A stretch of 64,000 nt of DNA from DATBSL01 sp963729875 (GCA_963729875.1 CAVSPR010000001.1:15595-79594), one strand, 5' to 3'; positions 8,635 to 17,844 are shown, counted from the stretch's first letter. The notes: generated from the letters alone by a model not told the origin. A program made the numbers and translations.

Positions 8635-10053
8635 ATGCGCCGGATGGCCGTGGCGCTCGTCGCCGGTCCGCTCGCCGCCTGCATGATGGGACCCAACTAC
8701 CACCGCCCGTCCGTGGAGGCCCCTCCCGCCTACCGCTTCGAGATGGCGGAGGCCCGGGACACCGCCAACACGGCCTGGTGGCACCAGTTCGAGGACCCCG
8801 TGCTCGACGGCCTCATCGCCGACGCCCTCGCCCACAACCTGGACGTCCAGATCGCCGCCGCCAACGTCGAGCAGGCCGCGGCGGTGCTCACCCAGGCCAG
8901 GGCTCCCCTCTACCCGCAGGCGGGCTACAGCGGCGACGCCTCGAAGGGCCGCGGCTCCGAGATGAACGCGACGCCCATCCCGCCGAGCGTCCCGAACCCC
9001 CAGACCTCGTACCAGGTCCTGGCCGGGGCGAGCTGGGAGCTCGACCTCTGGGGCCGGATCCGGCGCCTCTCCGAGGCCGCGCGGGCGGAGCTCTACGCCA
9101 CCGAGGAGGCCCGCCGCGGCGTCGTCCTCTCCCTCGTGTCGGCCGTGGCGACGAGCTACGTCCAGCTGCGCGCCTACGACGAGCAGCTCGTGATCGCGCG
9201 GCGAACGAAGGACGCGTACGGCGAGTCCGTAAGGCTCTTCGAGCTGCAGCACAAGCACGGCGTCGTGTCGCGCATGACGGTGGAGCAGGCGCGAACGCAG
9301 TACGAGACCGCGGCCGCCGCCGTCCCGAGCATCGAGTCCGCGATCGCCCAGACCGAGAACGCCCTCTCGCTCCTCCTCGGCCGCAACCCCGGGCCGATCC
9401 CCAGGGGGCTCTCGATCACGGCCCTCACGCTGCCGCCGGTGCCTTCCGGGATTCCCTCGGAGGTGCTCGAGCAGCGTCCCGACGTGCGCCAGGCCGAGCA
9501 GGCGCTCGTCGCGGCCAACGCCCGGATCGGCGCGGCCAAGGCCCTCTACTTCCCGACGATCTCCCTGACCGGGGGCTACGGCACGGCGAGCGCCGAGCTC
9601 AGCGATCTCTTCAAGGGGCCGTCGAAGGTCTGGAGCTACGCGGGCTCGATCGTGGGGCCGATCTTCACGGGCGGGGCGACCCGGGCCGGGGTGCGGCAGG
9701 CCGAGGCCGGCCGCAAGGCCGCCGAGCTCGGCTACGTGGCGGCCATCCAGAGCGCCTTCGCCGACGTCGACGACGCGCTGATCAGCCGGCAGAAGCTGGC
9801 CGAGCAGCTCGACGCCCAGGGGCGGCTGGTGACGGCCGCGAGGGAGTATGCGCGCCTCGCCCGGCTCCAGTTCGACGGAGGGGTGGCGCCGTACATGACC
9901 GTGCTCCAGGCCGAGCAGGCGCTCTTCCCGGCCGAGCTCAACGAGGTGCAGACCCGCGCCTCCCTCTTCGCCTCGACGGTCAACGTCTACAAGGCGATGG
10001 GCGGCGGCTGGGTGGCCCAGGCGGAGACGCTCACGCAGGCGCAGGTACCGTAG
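8635..10053 (+). CDS. Outer-membrane efflux channel lipoprotein (OprM/NodT family)
   Basis: The 472-residue TolC-type exit duct of the pump. A short signal sequence with a lipobox (AGPLAAC) suggests lipidation, as in OprM. GPNYHRP after it is the characteristic N-terminal signature of NodT/OprM proteins, followed by the WWHQFEDPVLDGLI segment. Two repeated long-helix units fill the rest (for example ALAHNLDVQIAAANVEQA and LEQRPDVRQAEQALVAAN). ATG 8635 lies one base after the transporter stop (TGACATG), so translation is probably coupled. Confidence 0.95.
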   Translation: MRRMAVALVAGPLAACMMGPNYHRPSVEAPPAYRFEMAEARDTANTAWWHQFEDPVLDGLIADALAHNLDVQIAAANVEQAAAVLTQARAPLYPQAGYSGDASKGRGSEMNATPIPPSVPNPQTSYQVLAGASWELDLWGRIRRLSEAARAELYATEEARRGVVLSLVSAVATSYVQLRAYDEQLVIARRTKDAYGESVRLFELQHKHGVVSRMTVEQARTQYETAAAAVPSIESAIAQTENALSLLLGRNPGPIPRGLSITALTLPPVPSGIPSEVLEQRPDVRQAEQALVAANARIGAAKALYFPTISLTGGYGTASAELSDLFKGPSKVWSYAGSIVGPIFTGGATRAGVRQAEAGRKAAELGYVAAIQSAFADVDDALISRQKLAEQLDAQGRLVTAAREYARLARLQFDGGVAPYMTVLQAEQALFPAELNEVQTRASLFASTVNVYKAMGGGWVAQAETLTQAQVP

Positions 10054-10075
10054 CCGCGCGACTCCTCGAGGAAAC

Positions 10076-10192
10076 GTGCTCGCCGCGATCGGCGTCGTTC
10101 TCGTCGTCGCCGGCCTCGCGCTCATGCGCGGGGGCGGGCTGATGGTGGCGATCGCCGGGGCCATGCTCGTCGTGTACGCGGTTCTGACCTGA
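10076..10192 (+). CDS. Small hydrophobic membrane protein
   Basis: A 38-residue frame beginning with GTG, preceded by GAGGAAAC at close spacing. The product is almost entirely hydrophobic (GVVLVVAGLALM, then MVAIAGAMLVVYAVL) with an Arg-Gly-Gly-Gly turn in the middle, so it would form a membrane hairpin. It is too small for a family assignment. It follows the efflux operon by 22 bases and could be its last gene; the pattern is also what a chance GC-rich frame might give. Confidence 0.4.
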   Translation: MLAAIGVVLVVAGLALMRGGGLMVAIAGAMLVVYAVLT

Positions 10193-10270
10193 CCGATCCG
10201 CTTCGTCGCCTTGAGCCGTAGGGACCATTGACTCACGTCCACTCGATCGCCTCCACTGCGTGGGGGTCAC

Positions 10271-10756
10271 ATGAGCAACTTCATACGGCTCTTCGAGTCG
10301 GCCGACTTCACTCCGGCTCGCGAGGTGCGCGAACGCAACGCCGAACCAGCCCCGGACCGTCAGAAGGGCGTCGGTGACGCTCCGAGGAAGATCCCGAGGG
10401 CGGAGCTCGAGAGCCTCGCGCAGACGCCGCTCGAGGACATCCGGAAGTACCGCGATACCGTCGCTCGCTGCGCCGCCGTTTTCGGACCTGGCACGCCGCA
10501 GACGCTGCGGGCGGTGAGCCTCCTGGTCATCCCGTTCTTCTCCGGCTCGAAGGTCAGGGAGCTCGACGATCGCCTCGGTCTAGACGGGCGCCTGCGCACG
10601 CGGTTCGACCAGATCGACACGCGCGTCCGCGAGTGGAAGGAGAAGGCCCTGGACGCGGTGAACGGGGGCGATCCCGAGGGCTTCAGGCTCGTCGACCAAG
10701 CGGTCGATCGCGCGGCGGAGCTCCTGCAGACCATCAGGGAATCGCGCGCGGAGTGA
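10271..10756 (+). CDS. Unknown soluble protein, 161 residues
   Basis: I do not recognise this protein. It starts MSNFIRLFESADFTPAREVR, has a charged, disordered-looking stretch to about residue 45, and then a helical domain with one hydrophobic strand (LRAVSLLVIPFFSGSKV) and a helical C-terminus rich in Arg/Glu. There is no signal peptide and no cysteine pair. An ATG with weak upstream purines (GGGGGT) starts it. It lies 34 bases before the zinc-ribbon gene and may be co-transcribed. Confidence 0.7.
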   Translation: MSNFIRLFESADFTPAREVRERNAEPAPDRQKGVGDAPRKIPRAELESLAQTPLEDIRKYRDTVARCAAVFGPGTPQTLRAVSLLVIPFFSGSKVRELDDRLGLDGRLRTRFDQIDTRVREWKEKALDAVNGGDPEGFRLVDQAVDRAAELLQTIRESRAE

Positions 10757-10790
10757 CCGCGCGACCGGGGAGGGCTCGGGAGAAGTCGAG

Positions 10791-11111
10791 GTGAGCCGCC
10801 TGCTCGACCGCTTCCTGTTCGGGGAGGACGGCAGCCTCGAGGGGCTCGCGCGGCGCGTGGCCAGGCTCGAGGCCGAGCTTGCCGGGCCTCCGCCCGGCGC
10901 TGACGGCGTCAGGGCGCACCTGGGGAAGGAGCTCTCCGACGCCCGTGCCTCCCTGCAATTCGCGACGGCCGAGGTCGGGTACCGCTGTAGGGTCTGCGGT
11001 CACGAGTGGAGGCGCCGGCGCGTCTATCCCGACCCCGCGTGCGAGAGGTGCGGCGGCCCGCGGTGTGTCGCAGGTCGAGCCCCGGGGCCGAGGGGGTCAA
11101 CGGGCGGGTAG
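10791..11111 (+). CDS. Small protein with a C-terminal zinc ribbon
   Basis: A 106-residue protein with a helical N-terminal half (LARRVARLEAELAG, weak coiled coil) and a zinc ribbon at about residues 65-90: YRCRVCGHEW, then PDPACERCGGPRC. Two CxxC knuckles of this type bind one structural zinc ion. No catalytic motif is visible; such proteins often bind nucleic acid or other proteins. The start is a GTG behind GGGAGAAGTCGAG. The C-terminal tail after the ribbon is low-complexity, and the true end could differ if there is a frameshift. Confidence 0.6.
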   Translation: MSRLLDRFLFGEDGSLEGLARRVARLEAELAGPPPGADGVRAHLGKELSDARASLQFATAEVGYRCRVCGHEWRRRRVYPDPACERCGGPRCVAGRAPGPRGSTGG

Positions 11112-11120
11112 AATCCACGG

Positions 11121-13226
11121 ATGTTCCGAGCTTACCGTCTCCTTGCCCTCCTCCTCGCGGCCGGCCCCGCCGTCCCGCTCGTCGCCGCACAGGTCCCGCC
11201 GACCGGCAAGCCGCCGATCACCCACGAGGCGCTGTGGCTGATGAAGCGCGTCGGCTCGCCGGCCGTCTCGCCGGGCGGCCGTTGGGCCGTCTTCCCGGTG
11301 ACCGAGCCCGCCTACGACGAGAAGAAAGAGGTGCAGGACCTCTGGATCGTCCCCGTCGACGGCTCCGCGAAGGCGCGGCGGCTCACCTCCGGCCGCGCGG
11401 GCGAGAGCGCGCCGGCGTGGAGCCCCGACGGCCGGCGGCTCGCCTTCACCGCGAAGCGCGACGACGACGAGGTCGCGCAGGTCTACGTGCTCGACGTGGC
11501 CGGGGGCGGCGAGGCCCGCCGCGTCACGTCGTCCCCGCTCCCGGCGCGCGGGCCCGTCTGGAGCCCGGACGGGGCGACGATCGTCTACCAGAGCGGCGCC
11601 TACCCCGGCGCGACGGACCTCGAGTCGAGCCGCAGGCTCGCCGCCGAGAGGCGGGATGCCAAGTCGAAGGTCCGGCGCTACGAGACGTTCCCGGTCCGGC
11701 TCTGGGACCGGTGGCTCGACGAGGCGCGCAGCCGCCTCTACGTCGTCCCCGCGGACGGGAGCGCGGCCGGTCGCGACCTGCTCGCGGGGACGAAGCTGGT
11801 CGCCGAGCCGGGCTTCAGCGGGGCCATCGGCGAGGGCGGGGGCGACGACCTGCGGCCGGCGTTCGCCCCGGACGGCGCCTCGCTGGTGATCGTGGCCTCG
11901 GTCAACCGGAATGCCGCCGCCTACGCCCCGACCAACACCCATCTCTACCTGGTGGCCCTCTCCGGCGGCGAGCCGCGGGCCCTCACCTCCGGGACCGCGA
12001 CCCACGACGCGCCGGCCTTCTCGCCCGACGGGAAGTCGCTGTGCTTCCGCGTCAGCGAGGAGTGGGGGCGGCTCTACGCCCTCGACCGGCTCGCCTGCGC
12101 GGCGTGGCCGTGGGCCGGCGCGCCGAAGGTCCTGACCCCGGCGTTCGACCGCTCGGTGGGCGACTTCGCCTTCGCCCCCGACTCGCGGACCCTCTACCTC
12201 ACCGCGGAGGACGCGGGCTTCGTGCGCCTCTACTCCGTGCCCGCCGGGGGCGGCGCGGTCGCGCCGCTCCTCGACTCGCGCGGCGCGTTCGGGGCCATCA
12301 AGTCGCCCGCGGGTGCGGCCGTCCCGGTGGTCGTGGCCGCGTGGCAGAGCGCGACCGAGCCGGCCGAGATCGTGCGTGTCGACCCGGCGACGGGGACACG
12401 CTCCCGGCTCACCGACTTCAGCGTCGAGGCCGCGGCGGCGATCGACTGGAGGCCCCTCGAGGAGTTCTCCTTCACCGGCGCCCGCGGCCGGCGCATACAC
12501 AGCTTCCTCGCCCTGCCTGCCGGCTTCGACCCCGCGAAGAAATACCCCCTGCTCGTCCTCATCCACGGCGGCCACGCCAACATGTGGCGCGACTCGATCA
12601 CCCTCCGCTGGAACTACCACCTGCTCGCGAGCCCGGGGTACGTGGTGCTGCTCACCGACTACCGCGGGTCGACGGGCTACGGGGAGGCGTTCACCCTCGA
12701 CATCCTCGGCGATCCGCTGCGCGGGCCGGCGGACGACGTGAACCAGGCCGCCGACGAGGCGATCCGCCGCTACCCGTTCATCGACGCCACCCGCCAGGCC
12801 GCCGGGGGCGCGAGCTACGGCGGACACCTCGCCAACTGGCTCGAGGCCACCACCACGCGCTACCGCTGCCTGATCAGCCACGCGGGCCTCGCGAGCCTCG
12901 TCTCCCAGTGGGCGACGAGCGACTCGATCTACCACCGCGAGCTGATGATGGGCGCCCCGTCCTGGGACGAGCCGGAGGCGTGGCGCGACCAGAGCCCCGT
13001 GACCTACGCCCGGAGCTTCAAGACGCCCCTGCTGCTCTCGGTGGGCGAGAACGACTACCGCGTGCCCCTGAACAACACGCTCGAGATGTACGCCGTCCTC
13101 CAGCGGATGCGCGTGCCCGCGCGGCTGCTCGTCTGGCCCGATGAGAACCACTGGATCCTGAAGGGCGAGAACGGCCGCGCCTTCTACCGCGAGGTGCACG
13201 ACTGGCTGGCGCGCTGGCTGAAGTAG
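11121..13226 (+). CDS. Secreted S9-family peptidase (prolyl oligopeptidase/acylaminoacyl-peptidase type)
   Basis: A 701-residue serine peptidase with an N-terminal signal peptide (RLLALLLAAGPAVPLVAAQ), so probably periplasmic. Residues 30-420 form a WD40-like/TolB-like propeller with repeated SPDG motifs (WSPDGRRLAF, WSPDGATIVY, FSPDGKSLCF). The alpha/beta hydrolase domain carries the nucleophile in GGASYGGHLANW (Ser near 565), the acid in VGENDYRVP (Asp near 642) and the histidine in PDENHW (near 676). It cleaves short peptides, often at proline or acylated N-termini. It stands alone, ending at a hairpin shared with the convergent membrane-protein gene. Confidence 0.93.
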   Translation: MFRAYRLLALLLAAGPAVPLVAAQVPPTGKPPITHEALWLMKRVGSPAVSPGGRWAVFPVTEPAYDEKKEVQDLWIVPVDGSAKARRLTSGRAGESAPAWSPDGRRLAFTAKRDDDEVAQVYVLDVAGGGEARRVTSSPLPARGPVWSPDGATIVYQSGAYPGATDLESSRRLAAERRDAKSKVRRYETFPVRLWDRWLDEARSRLYVVPADGSAAGRDLLAGTKLVAEPGFSGAIGEGGGDDLRPAFAPDGASLVIVASVNRNAAAYAPTNTHLYLVALSGGEPRALTSGTATHDAPAFSPDGKSLCFRVSEEWGRLYALDRLACAAWPWAGAPKVLTPAFDRSVGDFAFAPDSRTLYLTAEDAGFVRLYSVPAGGGAVAPLLDSRGAFGAIKSPAGAAVPVVVAAWQSATEPAEIVRVDPATGTRSRLTDFSVEAAAAIDWRPLEEFSFTGARGRRIHSFLALPAGFDPAKKYPLLVLIHGGHANMWRDSITLRWNYHLLASPGYVVLLTDYRGSTGYGEAFTLDILGDPLRGPADDVNQAADEAIRRYPFIDATRQAAGGASYGGHLANWLEATTTRYRCLISHAGLASLVSQWATSDSIYHRELMMGAPSWDEPEAWRDQSPVTYARSFKTPLLLSVGENDYRVPLNNTLEMYAVLQRMRVPARLLVWPDENHWILKGENGRAFYREVHDWLARWLK

Positions 13227-13230
13227 GCTC

Positions 13231-13249
13231 CCCGCGCGGGAGGCGCGGG
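13231..13249. terminator. Hairpin between convergent genes
   Basis: A perfect 7-base stem CCCGCGC/GCGCGGG with a 5-base loop lies between the stop of the S9 peptidase and the stop of the minus-strand membrane protein. The position suits a terminator acting on both strands. There is no T-run, as is common at this GC level, so the call is structural only. Confidence 0.45.
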
Positions 13250-13253
13250 AACG

Positions 13254-14081
13254 CTATTCGCCCGGGTCGTCCGCCCGCGCGGGGCGGTCCTCGAGCGTCC
13301 GTCGCACGACCCCCGTCTCGTCGGCGAGGACGCTCACGCGGCCCGTGCGGCCGAAGCGCACCGGGCGGGCCGTGATCGCGAAGCCCGTGACGGCCCCTGA
13401 GCCCGCCGCGGCCTTCGCCGCGTAGGTCAGGCGGTAGCCCCTGGTGTCGATCAACGAGCGGCGCGCGTCGGGGCAGACCCCGGCGAGGCCGTCCACGTCG
13501 CGGGGGTAGCCCCTCTCCGGCGCCTCCTGCCGCGCCGCCTCCGCGCACGCGACGAGCGTCCGCACGTTCCCGATCGCCACCCGGCCGTTGGCAGTCGGGC
13601 GCTCCGCGACGCTCCCGTGGAGCCCATGAAGGACCGGGGAGAAGAGGAATGCCAGGAAGAGCCAGAGGACGGCGGCGGCCCCGGCGAGCCCGGCGCGCGA
13701 CGACTTGCGCAGCGCGGGATCGCGGCGCAGCCGCGCGAGAGCGGCGAGAGAGATCGCGCCGTGGACGAGGGCGATCGCCACGGCGGTGAGCAGCCCCGCC
13801 GGCCCGGCGTGGCCGACGTCGAGCCTGGCATCCAGCGCGGCCTGGGCGGAGAACACGAGCCCCAGCAGGCCGACTGCGGCCGCCACGCCCACGCCCGCGG
13901 CCAGGCGCCCGCCCCAGAGCAGCGCGAGCGCGGCGAGCAGCAGCGGCGCCGCGGGGACGACCCACTGCTCGAGAAGCACGGCCGCCGCCAGGGACCGTGT
14001 CACGCTGGCCGGCGCCGCCAGCCAGAGGCCCGCGCTCACGACGAGGGCGAGGCCGAGGGCGGCCTCGAGGGCCTTGCGCAT
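13254..14081 (-). CDS. Polytopic membrane protein with pilin-like C-terminal domain
   Basis: A 275-residue protein. About five hydrophobic segments occupy the first 160 residues (ALGLALVVSAGLWLAAP; AAPLLLAALALLW; AVGLLGLVFSAQAAL; AVAIALVHGAISLAAL; AAVLWLFLAFLFSPVLHGL). After them comes a soluble domain reading IGNVRTLVACAEAARQEA, YPRDVDGLAG and YRLTYAAKAA, which resembles the periplasmic domain of type IV pilin-like and pseudopilin proteins. No prepilin cleavage site is present. The start is placed at the ATG at 14081 because upstream codons look non-coding. I cannot assign a function. Confidence 0.65.
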   Translation of the reverse strand: MRKALEAALGLALVVSAGLWLAAPASVTRSLAAAVLLEQWVVPAAPLLLAALALLWGGRLAAGVGVAAAVGLLGLVFSAQAALDARLDVGHAGPAGLLTAVAIALVHGAISLAALARLRRDPALRKSSRAGLAGAAAVLWLFLAFLFSPVLHGLHGSVAERPTANGRVAIGNVRTLVACAEAARQEAPERGYPRDVDGLAGVCPDARRSLIDTRGYRLTYAAKAAAGSGAVTGFAITARPVRFGRTGRVSVLADETGVVRRTLEDRPARADDPGE

Positions 14082-14178
14082 GGCGCACAGGCTACACCAG
14101 AGCGGCGGACCGTCGGTGCCTGCGGCGGATCGACAGGCCGACGCCCCGGGGCGTAGGATCGGCGGGTCGGAGGCCCAC

Positions 14179-15873
14179 ATGGACGACGCTCCCTGGTTCC
14201 GCCACTACGAGGACGGGGTCCCGCGCACGATCCCCTACCCGCCGCTCACGCTGCCGGAGGCGCTCGACCAGTCGGCCGCGCGCTTCCCCGACCGGGTGGC
14301 CCTGCGCTTCTTCCTCGACGCGCGGCTCCCCGCGCCGACGCTCACCTACCGCCAGCTGCAGGACGGGACGCTGCGCTTCGCGACCGCGCTCTTCCAGCTG
14401 GGGGTCCGCAAGGGCGACCGCGTCGCGCTCATGCTGCCCAACTGCCCGCAGTTCGTGATCGCCTTCTACGGGGCGCTGCGCATCGGCGCGATCCCCGTGA
14501 ACACGAACCCCCTGTACGTGTCGCGGGAGATGCGGGAGCAGTTCGAGGACTCGGGCTGCGAGACGGTGGTGCTCCTCGACCAGTTCTACCCGCGGCTGCG
14601 CGAGATCCACGCGGCCACGCGCGTCCGCCGGGTGATCGTGGTGGACGTCGCGGAGAGCCTGCCCTGGCACGCGCGCCTCCTCGTCCACCTCGCGCAGAGA
14701 CGGAAGGGCGAGGCCGTGAAGGTCCCGGCCGAGACGGACACCTACTGGTTCCGGGACCTCGTCCGGCGCTACCCCCCGACGCCGCCCGGGGCCGACCTGA
14801 AGCCGTCGGACGTCGCCCTGCTCCAGTACACGGGAGGCACCACGGGCACGCCGAAGGCCGCGATGCTCACCCACCGCAACCTCGTGTCGAACAGCCTGCA
14901 GGCGAAAGCCTGGTTCCCCAGCGCGGCGGGGGGTATCTTCCTGGGGGCGATCCCCTTCTTCCACGTCTACGGCCTCACCTCGGTCCTCCTCTTCGGGATC
15001 GCGCAGGCGGCCGAGATCGTCGTGATCCCCCGCCCGCGGCCGGTGGACATCGTCCTCGAGGCGATCCAGCGCTTCCGCGTGAGCCTCTTCCCCGGCGTCC
15101 CCACGCTCTACGCCGCGATCAACGAGCACCCGAGGGTGGGGGACTACGACCTGCGCAGCGGTGCTCTCTGCGTGAGCGGGGCGGCCCCCCTGCCGCGCGA
15201 GGTGTTCGAGCGCTTCGAGGCCCTGACCGGCGGGCGCCTCGTCGAAGGCTACGGCCTCACCGAGACCTCTCCCCTCACGCACTGCACACCGATCTTCGGC
15301 GAGCGGCGGCCGGGGAGCATCGGGCTCCCCTTCCCGGACACGGACGCGCGGATCGTGGACATGACGACCGGCGAGCCGGTGGCGGCGGGCGAGGAGGGCG
15401 AGCTCGAGGTGCGCGGGCCGCAGGTGATGCTCGGCTACTGGAACCGGCCCGAGGAGACGGCCGAGGTCTTCCACGACGGCTGGCTGCGCACCGGGGACGT
15501 GGCCCGAATGGACCCCGACGGCTTCTTCCACGTGGTGGACCGCCGGAAGGACATGATCGACGCCTCCGGCTTCAAGGTGCTGCCGCGGGAGGTGGAGGAG
15601 GTGCTCCTCATGCACCCGAAGGTCCGAGAGGCGGTGGTGGCGGGAGTGCCCGACGCCTACCGCGGCGAGACCGTGAAGGCCTTCGTGGTCCTGAAGCCCG
15701 GCGAGAGCTCGAGCGAGGCGGAGATCGTCGAGTTCTGCCGGCTGCACCTGGCCGCCTTCAAGGTGCCGCGCAAGGTCGACTTCCGGACCGAGCTTCCCAA
15801 GACGATGGTGGGGAAGTACCTGCGCCGCGTCCTGGTCGAGGAGGAGCGGGCGACGAAGGCGCCGGCCCCATGA
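14179..15873 (+). CDS. Long-chain acyl-CoA synthetase, copy 1
   Basis: A 564-residue ANL-superfamily enzyme that activates a fatty acid to acyl-adenylate and then acyl-CoA. The AMP-binding signature YTGGTTGTPKAAMLTHRN has Ala where most members have Gly (TPKGAM). GYGLTETSPLTH, the hinge region with WLRTGDVARMDPDGFF and VDRRKDMIDASGFKV, and the catalytic C-terminal Lys region (TMVGKYLRR) are all present. There is no signal peptide; it would act at the inner face of the membrane. ATG 14179 begins the conserved N-terminus PWFRHYEDGVPRTI. It overlaps the second copy by four bases and is highly similar to it, so the pair arose by tandem duplication. Confidence 0.93.
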   Translation: MDDAPWFRHYEDGVPRTIPYPPLTLPEALDQSAARFPDRVALRFFLDARLPAPTLTYRQLQDGTLRFATALFQLGVRKGDRVALMLPNCPQFVIAFYGALRIGAIPVNTNPLYVSREMREQFEDSGCETVVLLDQFYPRLREIHAATRVRRVIVVDVAESLPWHARLLVHLAQRRKGEAVKVPAETDTYWFRDLVRRYPPTPPGADLKPSDVALLQYTGGTTGTPKAAMLTHRNLVSNSLQAKAWFPSAAGGIFLGAIPFFHVYGLTSVLLFGIAQAAEIVVIPRPRPVDIVLEAIQRFRVSLFPGVPTLYAAINEHPRVGDYDLRSGALCVSGAAPLPREVFERFEALTGGRLVEGYGLTETSPLTHCTPIFGERRPGSIGLPFPDTDARIVDMTTGEPVAAGEEGELEVRGPQVMLGYWNRPEETAEVFHDGWLRTGDVARMDPDGFFHVVDRRKDMIDASGFKVLPREVEEVLLMHPKVREAVVAGVPDAYRGETVKAFVVLKPGESSSEAEIVEFCRLHLAAFKVPRKVDFRTELPKTMVGKYLRRVLVEEERATKAPAP

Positions 15874-17576
15874 CGGCCGCGGAGGAGCGACCCTGGGTCC
15901 GCTTCTACGAGGACGGCGTCCCGCGCACGATCGACGTCCCCGACGTCACCCTGCCCGCGCTCCTCGACCGCACCGTCGCCCGCGCGCCGGGCAAGGTGGC
16001 GCTCCGCTTCTTCCTCGACCCGCGGATGCCGGTTCCCACCCTCACCTGGGCGGAGCTGCGCGAGCGGAGCCTGCGCTTCGCCACCGCCCTCTTCCAGCTG
16101 GGGGTGCGCAAGGGCGACCGGGTGGCGATCATGCTGCCGAACTGCCCGGAGTTCGTGGTCGCCTTCTACGGCGCCCTGCGGATCGGCGCGATCCCGGTCA
16201 ACACGAACCCCATGTACGTCGCGCGCGAGATGCGCGAGCAGCTCGGGGACTCGGGCTGCGAGACGCTGGTGCTGCTCGACCAGTTCTTCCCGCGCCTGCG
16301 CGAGATCCACGCCGCGACCCGCGTCCGCCGCGCCATCGTGGTGGACCTGACCGCGGGCCTGCCGTGGCCGGCACGGGCGCTCGCTCGCCTCGCCCAGTCG
16401 CGCCGGGGCGAGCGAGCGAAGGTGCCGGCCGAGACGGACGTCTCCTTCTTCCACGAGCTGCTCCGCTCCTACCCGCCGACGCCTCCCGGGGCGAGCCTGC
16501 TGAGCGCGGACGTCGCTCTCCTCCAGTACACCGGGGGGACGACCGGCACGCCGAAGGGCGCGATGCTGACCCACCGCAACCTCGTCGCCAACGCCCTGCA
16601 GGCCCGGTCCTGGTTCCCGCGCCTGCGGGAGGAGCACGAGGTGATCCTGGGCGCCCTGCCCCTCTTCCACGCCTACGGCCTCCTCAGCGTCCTCTTCCTC
16701 GGCGTCGCGGGGGTGGCCGAGATGGTGCTGCTGCCGCGGCCGCGCCCGGACGCCGTCCTCGAGGCGCTCCACCGCTTCCGCCCCACCCTCTTCCCGGGCG
16801 TCCCCACGCTCTACGCCGGGATCATCGACCACCCGCGCGTCGGCGAGTACGACCTGCGGACCGGCACGCAGTGCCTCTCGGGCGCGGCCTCGCTGCCCGC
16901 CACCGTCGTGGAGCGGTTCGAGGCGCTCACCGGGGGGCGGCTCGTCGAGGGCTACGGCCTCACCGAGACGTCCCCGCTCACCCACGGGAACCCGGTCGGT
17001 GGGGATCGGCGCGTCGGGACCATCGGCCTCCCCGTCCCGGGCACCGACGCGCGGGTCGTCGACCTCGCGACCGGTGAGCCGCTGCCCCCCGGTCGCGAGG
17101 GCGAGCTCGAGGTGCGCGGGCCCCAGGTCATGCTCGGCTACTGGAACCGGCCGGCCGAGACCGCGGAGATGATCCACGACGGCTGGCTGCGGACAGGCGA
17201 CATCTGCCGCATGGACGCCGACGGCTACTTCACCGTCGTGGACCGCCGCAAGGACATGATCGACGCCTCGGGCTTCAAGGTCGTCCCGAGAGAGGTCGAG
17301 GAAGCCCTGCTCCTGCACCCCGCGGTGCAGGAGGCCGTGGTGGCCGGGGTGCCCGACGCCTACCGTGGCGAGACCGTGAAGGCGTTCGTCGTCCTGAGGC
17401 CGGGCCAGCCCGCGACCGCGGACGAGATCGTCGCGTTCTGCCGGCTGCACCTCGCCGCGTTCAAGATCCCCCGCCGGGTGGAGTTCCGGGCCGAGCTGCC
17501 GAAGTCGCTCGTGGGAAAGTACCTGCGGCGGGTCCTGGTCGAGGAGGAGCGCTCTCGCATGCGGGCCGATTCGTGA
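15870..17576 (+). CDS. Long-chain acyl-CoA synthetase, copy 2
   Basis: A 568-residue paralogue of the preceding gene, sharing its opening motif (PWVRFYEDGVPRTI) and most of its length. All ANL motifs are canonical here: YTGGTTGTPKGAMLTHRN, GYGLTETSPLTH, WLRTGDICRMDADGYF and the terminal SLVGKYLRR with the adenylation Lys. It starts in an ATGA overlap with copy 1, so both should be made together in comparable amounts. Differences cluster in the acyl-pocket region (for example LPRPRPDAVLEALHRFRPTL), which may reflect different chain-length preference. The stop lies 13 bases before the antitoxin start. Confidence 0.93.
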   Translation: MTAAEERPWVRFYEDGVPRTIDVPDVTLPALLDRTVARAPGKVALRFFLDPRMPVPTLTWAELRERSLRFATALFQLGVRKGDRVAIMLPNCPEFVVAFYGALRIGAIPVNTNPMYVAREMREQLGDSGCETLVLLDQFFPRLREIHAATRVRRAIVVDLTAGLPWPARALARLAQSRRGERAKVPAETDVSFFHELLRSYPPTPPGASLLSADVALLQYTGGTTGTPKGAMLTHRNLVANALQARSWFPRLREEHEVILGALPLFHAYGLLSVLFLGVAGVAEMVLLPRPRPDAVLEALHRFRPTLFPGVPTLYAGIIDHPRVGEYDLRTGTQCLSGAASLPATVVERFEALTGGRLVEGYGLTETSPLTHGNPVGGDRRVGTIGLPVPGTDARVVDLATGEPLPPGREGELEVRGPQVMLGYWNRPAETAEMIHDGWLRTGDICRMDADGYFTVVDRRKDMIDASGFKVVPREVEEALLLHPAVQEAVVAGVPDAYRGETVKAFVVLRPGQPATADEIVAFCRLHLAAFKIPRRVEFRAELPKSLVGKYLRRVLVEEERSRMRADS

Positions 17577-17611
17577 TATCGTCTACTGTATGAAGATGAT
17601 ATCGGTATCGG
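17575..17611 (+). repeat. Repeated GATATCG-like boxes at the antitoxin start
   Basis: An unusually AT-rich patch for this region contains GATATCG at 17575-17581 and again at 17598-17604, followed by GTATCGG and GTATTG. GATATC is itself a palindrome. Direct or inverted repeats here are typical of operators bound by a ribbon-helix-helix antitoxin that represses its own operon. The second copy overlaps the first codons of the antitoxin gene. Inference from position and sequence only. Confidence 0.35.
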
Positions 17612-17844
17612 TATTGTCGGAGGACTACGAGGCCTTCCGCAGGAGCGCACGCCGGCGCAAGCAGCCGATCGCCCAGCTGATCCGCGAGGCCATGGCCCTC
17701 TACCGCGTCGAGAAGCTGGAGGAGAAACCCCGCCTGACGGAGCTGCCGGTCCTGATCGGCCACCGGCCGCTCTCGGCCCTCCCGGGGCGGAACGAGGTGT
17801 ACGACGAGATCTTCTCCGCCCACGCTCGGGTCGCCGAGCCGTGA
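17590..17844 (+). CDS. Antitoxin-like protein, probably ribbon-helix-helix type (VapB-like)
   Basis: An 84-residue protein with the N-terminal beta strand MKMISVSVLSEDYEAFRRSA followed by helices IAQLIREAMALYRVEK, which fits a short ribbon-helix-helix DNA-binding fold. The C-terminal half (LPVLIGHRPLSALPGRNEVY) looks extended, as in antitoxins that wrap around a PIN toxin. It overlaps the PIN gene by a GTGA, the usual order of antitoxin before toxin. There is no Shine-Dalgarno site before the ATG, so translation may be leaderless or coupled to the upstream acyl-CoA synthetase gene. A start six bases later (ATG at 17596) is also possible. Confidence 0.7.
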   Translation: MKMISVSVLSEDYEAFRRSARRRKQPIAQLIREAMALYRVEKLEEKPRLTELPVLIGHRPLSALPGRNEVYDEIFSAHARVAEP

